From positions 1,550,001 through 1,614,000 of the forward strand of contig OY763929.1 in assembly GCA_963667675.1 (NCBI GenBank): a stretch of 64,000 nt of DNA, read 5' to 3'. Within the stretch, counting starts at the first letter, position 1, and every line of letters begins with the position of its first letter. The DNA is from G963667675 sp963667675. GTDB taxonomy: Bacteria; Chloroflexota; Dehalococcoidia; Lucifugimonadales; UBA3495. Positions 48,923-59,400 of this stretch are shown piece by piece. Position numbers and translations under genes: made by a program. The notes beneath the pieces were generated by a model that worked only from the letters and a program-made list of their open reading frames with translations, was not told the origin of the DNA and ran no database searches.

Positions 48923-50260
48923 TCACTGAGAAGAATACTCCTGCTGTCCTTCATTTGGAGGGCTATCTGCGTCCCGTTGTCGGCCCCCTGATTGCGCCTC
49001 CGACGGCTGCACTTTCAACGGGATTAACATGAGGGCTCCTATCAGGAACAACGCAGACGCGGCTATCAGCAGCGCCCTGAAACCGTCCCCTTCCGATGGC
49101 GAGACCCGGTTGACCAGGTCTATGCCAGGCCCCATCAACTTCGATGCCGCCGCGCCTCCGGTGGTGGCAAGGTTTACGATTCCCATGTGGAGCCCCTCTT
49201 TACCGCTGGTGCCTAGGTCGTTGGCCAACGCCCAACTGGAACTCATCAACGTGCCGATAGACGCTCCCATGACCGTTGCGATTATCACCACTTCCCCGGT
49301 GCTGTCGGCCGTCAGCATCCATAACGTGCTCAAGCATGCGCCCACGGCCCCAATGAGGATGACCGGCTTGCGGCCCACCTGGTCTGATACCCACCCCGTC
49401 GCATATGCTCCCACGGCCAATGCAACGCCGACCGCGGGTATCATCGTGCTCAAACTTTCCGCCGGGTTCTCCAACCCGATATAGTCCCGCAGAAAGAACA
49501 GGCCATAGGTGGGGAAGGCGTAGATCGCGGTTATCATCAACAGGCGTGACACTAGGAACCATTTCAAATGCGGATGTAAACCCTTGACGGTCTCTATGGC
49601 CAGTCCTGAAACCTGCTGAGTCAGTTCAGAAGCAGCCTCCCGCGCCCGCACGATGACCGAAGTGACCACCGTGCTGGAGGTCAACACCAGCATCATCAGC
49701 CCCAGGGTAGTCCATTTCCAACTTATGAAGTCCGGGCCGCCCGTCCTTTGTATCAAGAACCCCGCAGCGATGATTAGCAGCGTGCTGCCGATCACTTCGG
49801 ACAATATCTTGATGGACGAGGCCACACCAATCCGCCCCACCGGCACCAGGTCGCGGATCAACGCTTGGTATGGCCCGTAGCCGATGTTCAGATTTGCCTG
49901 GATGAAAAGCCATACCAGCAGCAACACTCCGTAGCTCGGCGCCAGCCCGATGCCCACCAACCCGGCGCAAACCATCAAGCAGCCCCACAGCAGGTAGGGT
50001 ACCCGTCTTCCCAGGGGGGACCTCGTTCGGTCGCTCAAGCGCCCCACGACGGGCTGTACCAAGGCCGCAATTATCAAGCCGCCGATTCCCAGCACGCCCA
50101 AATAAGTATTCTTCAGGGCCTCCGGCGCCACCCCCAACAGCAGCACCGGCAACACCACGGTGTCCATCGCCAGTAGGAACCCGATCATGCCGAATCCGAA
50201 CCCGCTAAGCCGCAGCAGGCCCAGATGGGTCCATGGAATTCCGGGCGTGGGCAGGGTCAC
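48923..50260 (-). CDS. MFS transporter (sugar/GPH-like)
   Basis: 445-residue 12-helix transporter: GFGFGMIGFLLAMDTVVLPV, LGIGGLIIAALVQPVVGRLSD (helix 2 and motif A with RTRSPLGRRVPY), GYGPYQALIRDLVPVGRIG, second half YGLFFLRDYIGLENPAESLS and GWVSDQVGRKPVILIGAVGA, cytoplasmic loop. The RTRSPLGRR(V/I)PY motif is typical of the GPH/SLC45-like sugar and drug cation symporters. C-terminal tail hydrophilic. Substrate unknown. Stand-alone minus-strand gene. Confidence 0.9.
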   Translation of the reverse strand: MTLPTPGIPWTHLGLLRLSGFGFGMIGFLLAMDTVVLPVLLLGVAPEALKNTYLGVLGIGGLIIAALVQPVVGRLSDRTRSPLGRRVPYLLWGCLMVCAGLVGIGLAPSYGVLLLVWLFIQANLNIGYGPYQALIRDLVPVGRIGVASSIKILSEVIGSTLLIIAAGFLIQRTGGPDFISWKWTTLGLMMLVLTSSTVVTSVIVRAREAASELTQQVSGLAIETVKGLHPHLKWFLVSRLLMITAIYAFPTYGLFFLRDYIGLENPAESLSTMIPAVGVALAVGAYATGWVSDQVGRKPVILIGAVGACLSTLWMLTADSTGEVVIIATVMGASIGTLMSSSWALANDLGTSGKEGLHMGIVNLATTGGAAASKLMGPGIDLVNRVSPSEGDGFRALLIAASALFLIGALMLIPLKVQPSEAQSGGRQRDADSPPNEGQQEYSSQ

Positions 50261-50444
50261 CGGGGAATGTCCGCCAAAGTAGATACTGCCAACGGCTCTC
50301 TCAGCCCGTCGGAATTGTGTCGAGCCAGTGGGGTCGGCCCATCGGAGGCAGACAGTGAAAAACGGCGGTCAGACGTCATCCGCAACCCATCCTCTACCGT
50401 GGTACCGCCTCTACCGCCGAATTGTGCCGCATTCTGGGCAAGAC

Positions 50445-50473
50445 TTTCATGCGCTTCTGCGGTAGTCTATAAT
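50445..50473 (+). promoter_or_regulatory. Promoter of the flavin reductase gene
   Basis: TTTCAT, 17-base spacer, TATAAT, about 72 bases before the TTG start at 50545. Confidence 0.55.
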
Positions 50474-50544
50474 ACACCAATCGGGCTGGTGCTGTGACCG
50501 TTGCAGGGGCTATATTAAATCACTGTCGATGGTAGAGAGGGACT

Positions 50545-51033
50545 TTGATCAGCAAAGAAGATTTCAGAAACGCCATGTCCGAATTCGCCACCGGCGTGAC
50601 GGTCATTACCACCATCGACGAGAACAACAAGCCTCATTCGATGACCGCTAATTCTTTCACTTCGGTCTGTCTAGAGCCGCCGGTGGTCCTGGTGTGTGTG
50701 GCCCACGGGACCCACACTCACGGCTACATGGAGAGCAACGGCCGGTTTGGCGTGAACTTCCTGGGCAAGGGCCAGCGTGAACTTGGCGACTACTTCGCTA
50801 AGAAGCCTGAGGATCGCCGCGGCCAGGTCGATTACCATTACAGCACCGCCGCCCACGGAGTGCCGGTGCTGGACAACTCCATGATATTCATGGGTTGCCA
50901 GGTTATCGGCTCCCATGTCTACGGCGACCACACGGTGTACTTGGGCGAAGTGAAGGAAATTCAGCGAAACGATTCTGACGAGCCCCTGCTGTTTTTCCGG
51001 AGCCGGTGGTTTAACCTGGGGGAGAGGTCATAA
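50545..51033 (+). CDS. Flavin reductase family protein
   Basis: 162-residue flavin reductase-like (HpaC/ActVB type) split barrel: MISKEDFRNAMSEFATGVTV, ITTIDENNKPHSMTANSFTS, VCLEPPVVLVCVAHGTHTHG, FGVNFLGKGQRELGDYFAKK, NSMIFMGCQVIGSHVYGDHT. It supplies reduced FMN/FAD to two-component monooxygenases, a plausible partner for the LLM enzymes elsewhere in the window (inference). Start is TTG 50545, ribosome site GAGAGGGA; no ATG is available before the first conserved residues. Confidence 0.9.
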   Translation: MISKEDFRNAMSEFATGVTVITTIDENNKPHSMTANSFTSVCLEPPVVLVCVAHGTHTHGYMESNGRFGVNFLGKGQRELGDYFAKKPEDRRGQVDYHYSTAAHGVPVLDNSMIFMGCQVIGSHVYGDHTVYLGEVKEIQRNDSDEPLLFFRSRWFNLGERS

Positions 51034-51104
51034 GCTCTCCACCGTCCCGCAGAGCCTGCGCATTTTCGCTTTGTATCCTTACTACCTGGTTTCCTGAAAA
51101 TTGA

Positions 51105-51133
51105 GAGGGAGCGGGCCTTAGCCCCACTCCCTC
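51105..51133 (-). terminator. Terminator hairpin after gyrA
   Basis: AGAGGGAG/CTCCCTCT imperfect stem with GGGCC/CCCC core; followed on the minus strand by CAATTTTC. Placed 50 bases past the gyrA stop. Confidence 0.6.
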
Positions 51134-51184
51134 TGAACTGTGTGGTTCCACCATCGCGCCGCGGGCCAAGTCACAGATTAGCCT

Positions 51185-53719
51185 TTAGTCGTCTTCCAGC
51201 AGGTCGGTCGCTCCGGCCCCATTGGTTGAATGGTGCCCGTTTCGAGAACCGTTGCCGTTGGCCCGCTTCGGGTCTTGGAAGCAGGCGAAGGACGCCACGA
51301 AGTCGTCGACTTCCCGGTCCCGCCAGATGATTACTCCCTGGGTATTTCGGCCAACGACCCGGAAGTCCTCCAGCGTAACCCGGATTACGTGACCCTTGGA
51401 GGAAATCACGAACATGTCCTGCCCTGACGCGCTTGAGACCACGCGGGCCGACGCCACCGGCCCCGTCTTGTCTGTTACTCGGAAAGTCCGTACCCCCTGG
51501 CCGCCCCTGGAGTGCCTGGGATAGCCGGACATCGGCGTAGACTTGCCGTAGCCGTGCCGGCTGACAATCACCAGGTGGTTGCTGGGGACGCACGGACTCA
51601 TGGCAATGACCCGATCCTTGTCAAGCAGCTTCAAGCCTCGTACTCCTCCGGCAGCCCGTGAGCGAGGCGTCAGCTTTTCCACCGGGAATCGGATAGCCTG
51701 GCCCATCTCCGACACCATCACGATGTCCTTGGCGTCTCCTACCTGGGCGACGCTTACCAGCTCGTCGTCCGGCTCCAGGTCCATCGCTATCAGCCCGTTG
51801 GAGCGGATGTTGGCCAACTGGCCGGTCTTTAACGCTTTAATCTCTCCCAACTTCGTCGCCATCACCAGCAGATAGTCCTCTGCTGGGTTTTCTATGGCCA
51901 GCATGGCTTGGACCTGCTCGCCGTTGGACAGCGGAATCAGGTTCACCAACGGTATGCCCCTGGACGTCCGCGACATGTCGCCGCGTACCTCGAACGCCCG
52001 CAGCTTGTAGACGCGGCCCCGGTTGGAGAAGAAGAACAGCGTATCGTGGGTGTCCACCACAACCAAGTCCAGCAGGGCGTCATCCTCCCGGGTGGCCATG
52101 CCCTTGACCCCCTTGCCCCCGCGGTGCTGGGTCCGGTAGGTCTCGGCGGGCACCCGTTTGATATATCCCCTCTGGCTCAGCGTCACCACCACGTCTCGGT
52201 GGGGAATAAACTGCTCGTCGCTTTGGTCTTCTACTTCTTCTTCGTGAATCACCGTGCGCCGCGGGTCGCCGAACTGCTTCTTAAGCTTTCTCGTCTCTGT
52301 CTTAACCGCGGCCAAGACCTTGGCCGGGTCTGCCAGAAGCTCTTCCAACTCGGCGATGGTCTTCTGTAGATCTTCGTGTTCCTTTTGCAGCTTTTCGCGT
52401 TCCAGCGCGGCCAACCGGCGCAGTTGCATGTCCAGGATGGCCTGGGCCTGAACCTCGGTAAGCTGCAGTTGCTCCATCAGGTAGAACCGGGCCGTTTCCA
52501 CGTCGGCCGACCCCCGGATGATCTCGATTACCTCGTCGATGCGGTCCAAAGCCAGCAGCAGGCCCTGGACGATGTGGTCACGGTCTTGCGCCTTCTTCAG
52601 GAGGAAAGCCGACCGGCGGCGGATGACCTCCCGCCGGTGTTCGACGAACAACTCCAGCGTCCTCTTCAATGACAGCACCTGAGGCTGTCCGTCCACCAGC
52701 GCCAGCATGATGCTGTTGAACGCCTTGCGCATGTCGGTGTGCTTCATCAAGTTGTTCAGCACAACGTTGGGTTCCGCATCCCGCCGGAGCTCTATGACCA
52801 CCCGCATTCCGTGCCGGTCCGATTCGTCCCGGATTTCCGACACTCCTTCAACGCGCTTGTCCCGTACCAGTTGCGCAATCTTTTCCACCAGGCGGGCCTT
52901 GTTCACCTGGTAAGGCAGCTCTGTGATGAGAATTCGCTGCCGGTTGCCCCGTAGCTCTTCAATCTCGGTAGCCGCCTCCATCACTATGCGGCCGCGCCCG
53001 TTGTTGTAGGTGTCGACGATCCCTGCCTTGCCGCGTATGTGCGCCCCGGTGGGGAAGTCCGGCCCCTTCACGTACCGCAACAGCCGCTCAATGGCGCAGT
53101 CCGGATGGTCTATCAGGTAGCAAATGGCGTCGCAAACCTCAGACAGGTTATGCGGCGGTATGTCAGTCGACATGCCCACGGCGATGCCAGAGGCGCCGTT
53201 GACCAGCATGTTGGGCAGCCGCGCCGGCAGCACCGTCGGCTCTTGCAGCGAATCGTCGAAGTTGACCGTAAAGTCAATAGTGTCCAGTTCTATGTCCGCC
53301 AGCAATTCTTCGGCGATTCCGGCCAGTTTGGCCTCGGTGTACCGCATTGCCGCCGGCGGGTCCCCGTCCACGCTGCCGAAGTTCCCCTGCCCGTTTACCA
53401 GCGGGTACCTCATCGAGAACGGTTGCGCCATTCTTACGGCGGCGTCGTATACCGAAGAGTCTCCGTGGGGATGGTACTTCCCCAACACCTCGCCAACTAT
53501 GCGGGCGCTCTTCTTGTAGGAAGAGTTGGGCCGCAGGCCCATTTCGTGCATCGCATAGAGAATCCGCCGTTGCACCGGCTTCAGACCGTCTCGCACATCA
53601 GGCAGCGCCCGAGAGACTATTACGCTCATGGCGTAACTGAGATACGACGTGCGCATCTCCTCTTCTATGCGCACCGGCGCGTTTGGCTGTTGTGGGGGTG
53701 TTGGTGCAGTGGTTACCAT
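51185..53719 (-). CDS. gyrA: DNA gyrase subunit A
   Basis: Breakage-reunion subunit of the type II topoisomerase that introduces negative supercoils, 844 residues. N-terminal winged-helix/tower: MRTSYLSYAMSVIVSRALPD, RDGLKPVQRRILYAMHEMGL, GEVLGKYHPHGDSSVYDAAV (quinolone-region G/S positions), active-site Tyr in AMRYTEAKL, PARLPNMLVNGASGIAVGMS. C-terminal beta-pinwheel with GyrA-box-like QHRGGKGVKGM and repeated G(R/Q)-type blades. C-terminal tail is acidic (TDLLEDD). Glyoxylate and GAT genes flank it, so it is not beside gyrB here. Confidence 0.97.
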   Translation of the reverse strand: MVTTAPTPPQQPNAPVRIEEEMRTSYLSYAMSVIVSRALPDVRDGLKPVQRRILYAMHEMGLRPNSSYKKSARIVGEVLGKYHPHGDSSVYDAAVRMAQPFSMRYPLVNGQGNFGSVDGDPPAAMRYTEAKLAGIAEELLADIELDTIDFTVNFDDSLQEPTVLPARLPNMLVNGASGIAVGMSTDIPPHNLSEVCDAICYLIDHPDCAIERLLRYVKGPDFPTGAHIRGKAGIVDTYNNGRGRIVMEAATEIEELRGNRQRILITELPYQVNKARLVEKIAQLVRDKRVEGVSEIRDESDRHGMRVVIELRRDAEPNVVLNNLMKHTDMRKAFNSIMLALVDGQPQVLSLKRTLELFVEHRREVIRRRSAFLLKKAQDRDHIVQGLLLALDRIDEVIEIIRGSADVETARFYLMEQLQLTEVQAQAILDMQLRRLAALEREKLQKEHEDLQKTIAELEELLADPAKVLAAVKTETRKLKKQFGDPRRTVIHEEEVEDQSDEQFIPHRDVVVTLSQRGYIKRVPAETYRTQHRGGKGVKGMATREDDALLDLVVVDTHDTLFFFSNRGRVYKLRAFEVRGDMSRTSRGIPLVNLIPLSNGEQVQAMLAIENPAEDYLLVMATKLGEIKALKTGQLANIRSNGLIAMDLEPDDELVSVAQVGDAKDIVMVSEMGQAIRFPVEKLTPRSRAAGGVRGLKLLDKDRVIAMSPCVPSNHLVIVSRHGYGKSTPMSGYPRHSRGGQGVRTFRVTDKTGPVASARVVSSASGQDMFVISSKGHVIRVTLEDFRVVGRNTQGVIIWRDREVDDFVASFACFQDPKRANGNGSRNGHHSTNGAGATDLLEDD

Positions 53720-53733
53720 GAATCGACGCTCCT

Positions 53734-54468
53734 TTATCCCTCGTTTGACGCGCTTGGAGGGGTCTCATGCCCGGCAACGTGAGCAGCCGCCGCTTCACAT
53801 AACCCGGCGAACAGATTCGCGAAGGGCCTCGGCGTCTCGTCCTGCCGCTCCGGGTGGCATTGCACGCCGATAACCCAACGGTGTTCCGGGCTCTCCAAGC
53901 CCTCTATGATCCCGTCTTCCACACTGTAGGCCGTCGTCATCAGCCGAGGCGCTCGCTGCGCCTCTCTCAGCCCTTGGTGGTGTCTGCTGTTGAGTCTAAA
54001 GAATCCTGCCTGGCCAATGACCGCTGCGGCTTTAGACCCCGGCGCCAGGTAGACCAGGTGCCTTGCCGACTCCCACTTCCTGTCGATTTTTACAGCGCGA
54101 TGGTGCGGCAGGTCTTGAATCAGTTGGCCGCCGAACGCCACGTTCATCAACTGCATCCCGCGGCAGATGGCCAGCACCGGCATATCTCGGTCCAGGGCGT
54201 ACTCCAGCGCGCCCATCTCCAAATCGTCCAGCGGGCGGCACAGGTCCAGACCCGCGTCGGGGTCAGGAACGGCGTCATACAACTGTGGGTCTACATCGGG
54301 TCCGCCGGATAGCATTAGACCGCCCACACCCTCCATCAACTCCTCCGTTGGTCTAGTCCCGGCATCGGTGGCCAACAGGAGACGTACCTCTACCCCCAGG
54401 GACTCGAGTACTTCTCGGTAGCGGCGGGCATTACGCGGGTCAACCGAAGTTAGCGCCACGACTGCCAT
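53734..54468 (-). CDS. Gamma-glutamyl-gamma-aminobutyrate hydrolase-like class I glutamine amidotransferase
   Basis: 244-residue PuuD/peptidase-C26 protein. Motifs: LMLSGGPDVDPQLYDAV, catalytic Cys in PVLAICRGMQLMNVAFGGQL, and the His/Glu pair in WVIGVQCHPERQDE. It hydrolyses gamma-glutamyl amides in polyamine or folate-type pathways, or has a different glutaminase role. It overlaps nothing but ends 14 bases after the gyrA start region, so it is probably transcribed ahead of gyrA on the same strand. No partner synthetase gene is adjacent. Confidence 0.9.
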   Translation of the reverse strand: MAVVALTSVDPRNARRYREVLESLGVEVRLLLATDAGTRPTEELMEGVGGLMLSGGPDVDPQLYDAVPDPDAGLDLCRPLDDLEMGALEYALDRDMPVLAICRGMQLMNVAFGGQLIQDLPHHRAVKIDRKWESARHLVYLAPGSKAAAVIGQAGFFRLNSRHHQGLREAQRAPRLMTTAYSVEDGIIEGLESPEHRWVIGVQCHPERQDETPRPFANLFAGLCEAAAAHVAGHETPPSASNEG

Positions 54469-54548
54469 ACCACAACATATTGTACCTGATTTGCCGCCGA
54501 AAATACAGCCTGATACTAAAGCTAGGGGTTAGACCCTTCGCTTCTGAA

Positions 54549-54577
54549 TTGTATACGGCATTTAATTTTGTTAATCT
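54549..54577 (+). promoter_or_regulatory. Promoter of xdhC-like operon
   Basis: TTGTAT, 17-base spacer, TAATCT, about 65 bases before ATG 54643, in an AT-rich stretch that stands out from the surrounding GC-rich DNA. Confidence 0.55.
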
Positions 54578-54642
54578 TAGGTAAGGCCAAGTAAGGCACA
54601 TCCCACTGCCGGGACGCAGGTCCCGTTGAACGGATTTATGGC

Positions 54643-55770
54643 ATGAAAGAGGTCATTCAAGGAGCGGTCGACCAGCTTAACGACGGCCAGCCATGCGTAC
54701 TGGCCACTGTCGTCCGGACCAAGGGCTCGACTCCGCAGAAGGCCGGGGCTATGCTGCTGGTGCGGCAGGACGGCACCGGCGCAGGCACTTTGGGCGGAGG
54801 CTGCGTCGAGGGCGACATTTGGTTCGCCGCCAAAGAGATACTCCGCAGGGGCAGCGGCCCCGAGTTTAAGGACTATTTCCTGAACGAAGACGTGGCCGCT
54901 CGCGATGGCCTAGTCTGCGGCGGCACCATGTACTTTTACTTGGAGCCCGTCCGCGATCCGGCTGCATTCCTGCCCATAGCCTCCGAGATAGTCGGCGCTT
55001 ACGAGGGCGGCGATCCCGTCGCTCTGGCGACAGTCGTGAATGTTTCCGAGGGCGGTAGCAACATGGGCGCCAAGCTCTTGTTGCGCATCGACGGCTCGAT
55101 TGAAGGCTCTCTCGGCGACCCGGCCCTGGACTCCCAGGCCATAGAGGCCGCCCGCCGCGTTGCCGAAGTAGGCAACACCGAATCTCTGACCACCGCTGAA
55201 GGCGCAGAAGTCTTCGTAGAAGGGTTCACCACGCCGCCAACGTTGGTCGTGGTTGGCGGCGGCCACGTCGGCAAAGCCACCGCTGACCTGGCCCGGGCGC
55301 TTGGATACCGGGTTTACGTGGTCGACGACCGGTCCGAGTTCGCCAATGCTGAGCGCTTTCCCTACGCCGAACAGATCGTCGTCGCTCCATACGACCGCTG
55401 GGCCGACGACATGACCCTCAACGTCAACACCTTTGTCGTCGTCGCCACCCGCGGCCACCGCTTCGACGACCTTGCCCTAGAAACAGCCCTGAACACCCGC
55501 GCCCGTTACATCGGACTTCTCGGCAGCCGACGCAAGACCTTGATGATTTACCAGCGTCTTTCCCAGAACGGTATTCCGGTAGAGCGGCTAAGGGAGGTGC
55601 GCGCTCCAGTCGGCCTAGACATAGGCGCTCTGACACCGGAAGAGTTGGCCGTGAGCATCATGTCCGAAATCATCATGGTGCGCCGCGGCGGCGCCGGCGG
55701 GACTATGCAGATGGACGACTGGTACATCCAGCGGGCCGTAGACATAGGCCAGCGCACCGTCCAGGTCTAG
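54643..55770 (+). CDS. XdhC family protein (Mo-cofactor insertion)
   Basis: 375-residue two-domain XdhC/CoxI protein: N-terminal XdhC-CoxI part CVLATVVRTKGSTPQKAGAM, GAGTLGGGCVEGDIWFAAKE, FNED-type middle; C-terminal Rossmann XdhC_C part VVVGGGHVGKATADLARALG, VYVVDDRSEFANAERFPYAE, YIGLLGSRRKTLMIYQRL, APVGLDIGALTPEELAVSIM. XdhC binds molybdenum cofactor and inserts the sulfurated form into xanthine dehydrogenase-type enzymes. Followed 15 bases later by a MobA-like gene, so a maturation operon; no Mo-hydroxylase subunit is in the window. Confidence 0.92.
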   Translation: MKEVIQGAVDQLNDGQPCVLATVVRTKGSTPQKAGAMLLVRQDGTGAGTLGGGCVEGDIWFAAKEILRRGSGPEFKDYFLNEDVAARDGLVCGGTMYFYLEPVRDPAAFLPIASEIVGAYEGGDPVALATVVNVSEGGSNMGAKLLLRIDGSIEGSLGDPALDSQAIEAARRVAEVGNTESLTTAEGAEVFVEGFTTPPTLVVVGGGHVGKATADLARALGYRVYVVDDRSEFANAERFPYAEQIVVAPYDRWADDMTLNVNTFVVVATRGHRFDDLALETALNTRARYIGLLGSRRKTLMIYQRLSQNGIPVERLREVRAPVGLDIGALTPEELAVSIMSEIIMVRRGGAGGTMQMDDWYIQRAVDIGQRTVQV

Positions 55771-55785
55771 CCGCTTCGACCGCTT

Positions 55786-56376
55786 ATGCCTGATACCGCG
55801 GCCCTGCTCCTCGCCGCCGGCGAGTCCCGGCGCATGGGCGTCACCAAGGCCCTGCTTCCCTGGAAGGGCGTGCCGCTCCTCGACCACCAAATCACCGCGT
55901 TGGGCCGGGCCGGCATAGACACCGTTATCGTCGTGCTTGGCCACCATGCCGACGATCTCGAAGCCGTCATCGGCAGTCGTCCCGGCGTCACCGCCGTGGT
56001 CAATTCCGACTATGCCCAGGGCAAGACCACTTCCATCAAGGCGGGCCTCAGAGCGCTGCCCGACGGATTAACCTCTTCCATAGTGATTCTCAACGTCGAC
56101 CAGCCGCGGGAATCTGCGACTATCCAGACCTTGCTGCGCCGCCACCGGGAGGCCCAGGCCCTGATTACCATCCCCACCTACCAGGGTAAGGGGGGGCACC
56201 CAATCGTAGTGGACTATTCACTGTTGGACGACCTGCTTGCTGTCGACGAAGACACCCAGGGTCTCAAAGCCCTCGTTCGGCGTAATGAGGACAGGAGCCA
56301 GCGCATCGAGATGGCCGCCGACGTCCTTTGGGACCTGAACACCCCGGAGGAATACCAGCAGGCTCTAGGGCCTTGA
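55786..56376 (+). CDS. MobA/MocA-like nucleotidyltransferase
   Basis: 196-residue GT-A-fold nucleotidyltransferase: AALLLAAGESRRMGVTKALL (LAAGxSxRMGxxK), ALGRAGIDTVIVVLGHHADD, LNVDQPRESATIQTLLRRHR, GKGGHPIVVDYSLLDDL, DLNTPEEYQQAL. Length and motifs suit molybdenum-cofactor guanylyl/cytidylyltransferase (MobA/MocA) or CoxE-adjacent genes, which activate Mo-cofactor for the XdhC partner upstream. It is 15 bases downstream of that gene. Confidence 0.9.
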   Translation: MPDTAALLLAAGESRRMGVTKALLPWKGVPLLDHQITALGRAGIDTVIVVLGHHADDLEAVIGSRPGVTAVVNSDYAQGKTTSIKAGLRALPDGLTSSIVILNVDQPRESATIQTLLRRHREAQALITIPTYQGKGGHPIVVDYSLLDDLLAVDEDTQGLKALVRRNEDRSQRIEMAADVLWDLNTPEEYQQALGP

Positions 56377-56451
56377 TTCTCGTTCTCAGGGCCACTGGCT
56401 TACTGACGCCGCGGGCGGGATTAGCGCCGCCCCGTATGCTAGAATTGGCCC

Positions 56452-59400
56452 ATGCCCCTGTCCCAGTTCCACCCTCTCATCCAGCAATGGTTTAATAGCC
56501 GGTTCGACGCCCCAACTCCGGCGCAGGAAGACGGGTGGCCGGCCATAGCCAGTGGCCGCCACACCCTCATCGCCGCCCCCACCGGCTCAGGCAAGACGCT
56601 GGCCGCTTTCCTCACCTGTATCGATACCCTGGTCCGGGACGGACTCAACGGCGGACTTCCTGACGAGACCCAGGTGGTCTACGTCTCGCCCCTCAAGGCC
56701 CTCTCCAACGACATCCACAAGAATTTGGCGGCCCCATTGGAGGAGATAGCGGCGCTGGCTGACGAGGCTGGTGCCGACCTTCCCGAGATTCGCACAGCCG
56801 TCCGCACCGGCGACACTCCGCCCTCCCAGCGCCAGCGGATGGCCAAGAAGCCGCCCCACATTCTCATTACTACCCCCGAGTCCCTTTACATCCTTCTCAC
56901 CTCCCGCAGCGGCCGCAAGGCCTTGAGCGGCGTCAAGACCCTGATACTGGACGAAATCCACGCCGTTGCCCGCGATAAACGAGGCTCCCATTTGACCCTC
57001 TCAGTGGAACGCCTCTGCGCCCTTGCTTCCGGCCCGGTCACCCGCATCGGCCTGTCGGCAACCCAGCGACCCATAGAGGAGACCGCCCGGCTATTGGTCG
57101 GCAACCGGAACATCCTTCCCGACGGCGCGCCCGATTGCCTAATCGTCGACTCTGGACACGCCCGTTCCATGGACCTCGACGTGCACATGCCCGAACTGGA
57201 GCTGGGACCCATAGCCACCCACGAGATTTGGGCTGAGACCCTGGACGCCATCGCCGCCATGACCCAGACCCACGGCGTGACATTGGTCTTCGCCAACACC
57301 CGGCGGCTGGTCGAACGGGTCGCCCACCAACTGTCCCAACGCCTGGGCGAAGAGGCAGTGGTCCCCCACCACGGCAGCCTGTCCCGCAGCACCAGGCTGG
57401 CCACCGAGGAGAAGCTCCGGGCCGGACAGGTCAAGGTCTGCGTCGCTACAGCCTCCCTGGAGTTGGGCATCGACATTGGCCTGGTCGACTTAGTGTGCCA
57501 GGTCGGAGCGCCCCGGTCCATCAACCTACTTCTCCAGCGCGTTGGCCGCTCCGGCCATATAGTTGGCGGTACTCCCAAGGGACGGCTGTTTCCACTGACC
57601 CGCGATGAACTTGTCGAGTGCGCCGCCCTGGCCCGGGCCGTGCGCCAGGGCGACTTGGATGCCATCAAGATTCCCGGCTGGCCGTTGGACGTGCTGGCCC
57701 AACAACTTGTCGCCGCCTGCGCCCAGGAGGAATGGCCGGAGGACGACCTCTTCGATCTCTGCCGCCGGGCATATCCGTACCGCGACCTTCCACGGCAAAA
57801 GTTCGACCAGGTAGTTGATGTACTCTCCTCCGGGTTTGCCCCCCGCTTGGGCGGCAAGGGGGCTTTCCTCCACCGGGACGGCGTTAACCATCGGTTGAAA
57901 GCCCGGCGCGGGGCATCGATTGCCGCCATGACCAGCGGCGGCGCCATCCCGGACAATGCCGACTACGACGTCATCGCCGAACCCGAAGAAGCCTTCGTGG
58001 GTACAGTCAACGAGGACTTCGCCATCGAAAGCATGGCCGGCGACATCTTTCTTCTCGGCAACACTCCTTGGAAAATCCGCCACATCGAAAGCGGCCGCGT
58101 CCGCGTAGAGGACGCCCAGGGGCAGTCTCCCACCGTTCCCTTCTGGTTGGGAGAAGCCCCCGGCAGGACCCGCGAGCTTTCCGACCACGTTACCGCTCTC
58201 CGCGAGGGAGTCTCAGAACGAATCGACAACCCGGGAGACGCCCAAGCCTGGGTCCGCGCCGAAACCGGCGTCAAGCACGAGGCCTGCCGTCAATTGGTAG
58301 CCTACGTAGAAGAGGGCCGTCGCGTTCTGGACATGGTGCCCTCCGGCCGCCGCGTCGTGGCCGAGCGCTTTTTCGACGATACCGGCGGCATGCAATTGGT
58401 AATCCACGCCCCCTTCGGCGCGGGCATCAACCGGGCCTGGGGCATGGCTCTCAGAAAGCAGATTTGCCGCAGTTTCGACTTTGAACTGCAAGCCGCGGCG
58501 ACAGACGACGGCATCAACTTCTCCCTGGGTCCCAGTCTCTCGTTACCCCTAGATGACGTCTTCAACTATCTTTCCTCCCGCAATGCCGAGACTGTGCTGC
58601 GCCAGGCTGTTCTGCAAGCGCCCATGTTCACCGTCCGTTGGCGCTGGAACGCGTCCCGCTCCCTGGCCGTCCTGCGCCACGCCGGAGGCCGCAAGGTTCC
58701 CGCGCCCCTGTTGCGCATGCGCTCCGACGACCTCCTGGCCACCGTATTCCCTGCGCAGGTCGAATGCCGGGACAACGCAGGATTCGGCGACGTCGAAGTG
58801 CCCGACCATCCGTTGACCTTCGAGACCATGCGCGACTGCCTGACCGAGGCCGCCGATTTGGAAGGACTGCAGGCCGTCCTGGCCTCTATTGAGTCCGGGG
58901 ATATACAGGTATACGCCAAAGACACCGTCCAACCCTCGGTCTTCGCCCACCAGCTGCTCAACGCCATGCCCTACGCTTTCTTGGACAACGCTCCCTTGGA
59001 GGAGCGACGCGCCCGGGCCGTCTCCCTGCGCCGGGCCCTTCCCGATGACGCCCGTGACCTGAGCGCCCTGGACTCCGGCGCCATAGCCGATGAAGCCCGA
59101 AACGCATGGCCGCTCGTCCGGGACGCAGACGAACTCCACGACTCCCTGCTGGTCCTTGGCTTGCTGCCCCAACGCGTAGCCCTGCGACGCTGCGCCGGTT
59201 TGGCGACCGACGACGTCCAGGACTGGTTCCGCCATCTGAGACAGACCGGCCGCGCTTATACGGTCACTCCTCCCGGAGGAGACCCGGTCTGGGTGGCCGC
59301 CGAGCGTCTGTCCTTGGCCAGGTCAGTTTTTCCTACGGGGATCTTGGAGCCTGCCCCAGGTGACACACAGTTCCCGTCCGACCAAGGCTCCGACCCTGCA

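Noticed and set aside
53039..53782. 247-residue reading opposite gyrA
   Set aside because: Antisense shadow of gyrA.
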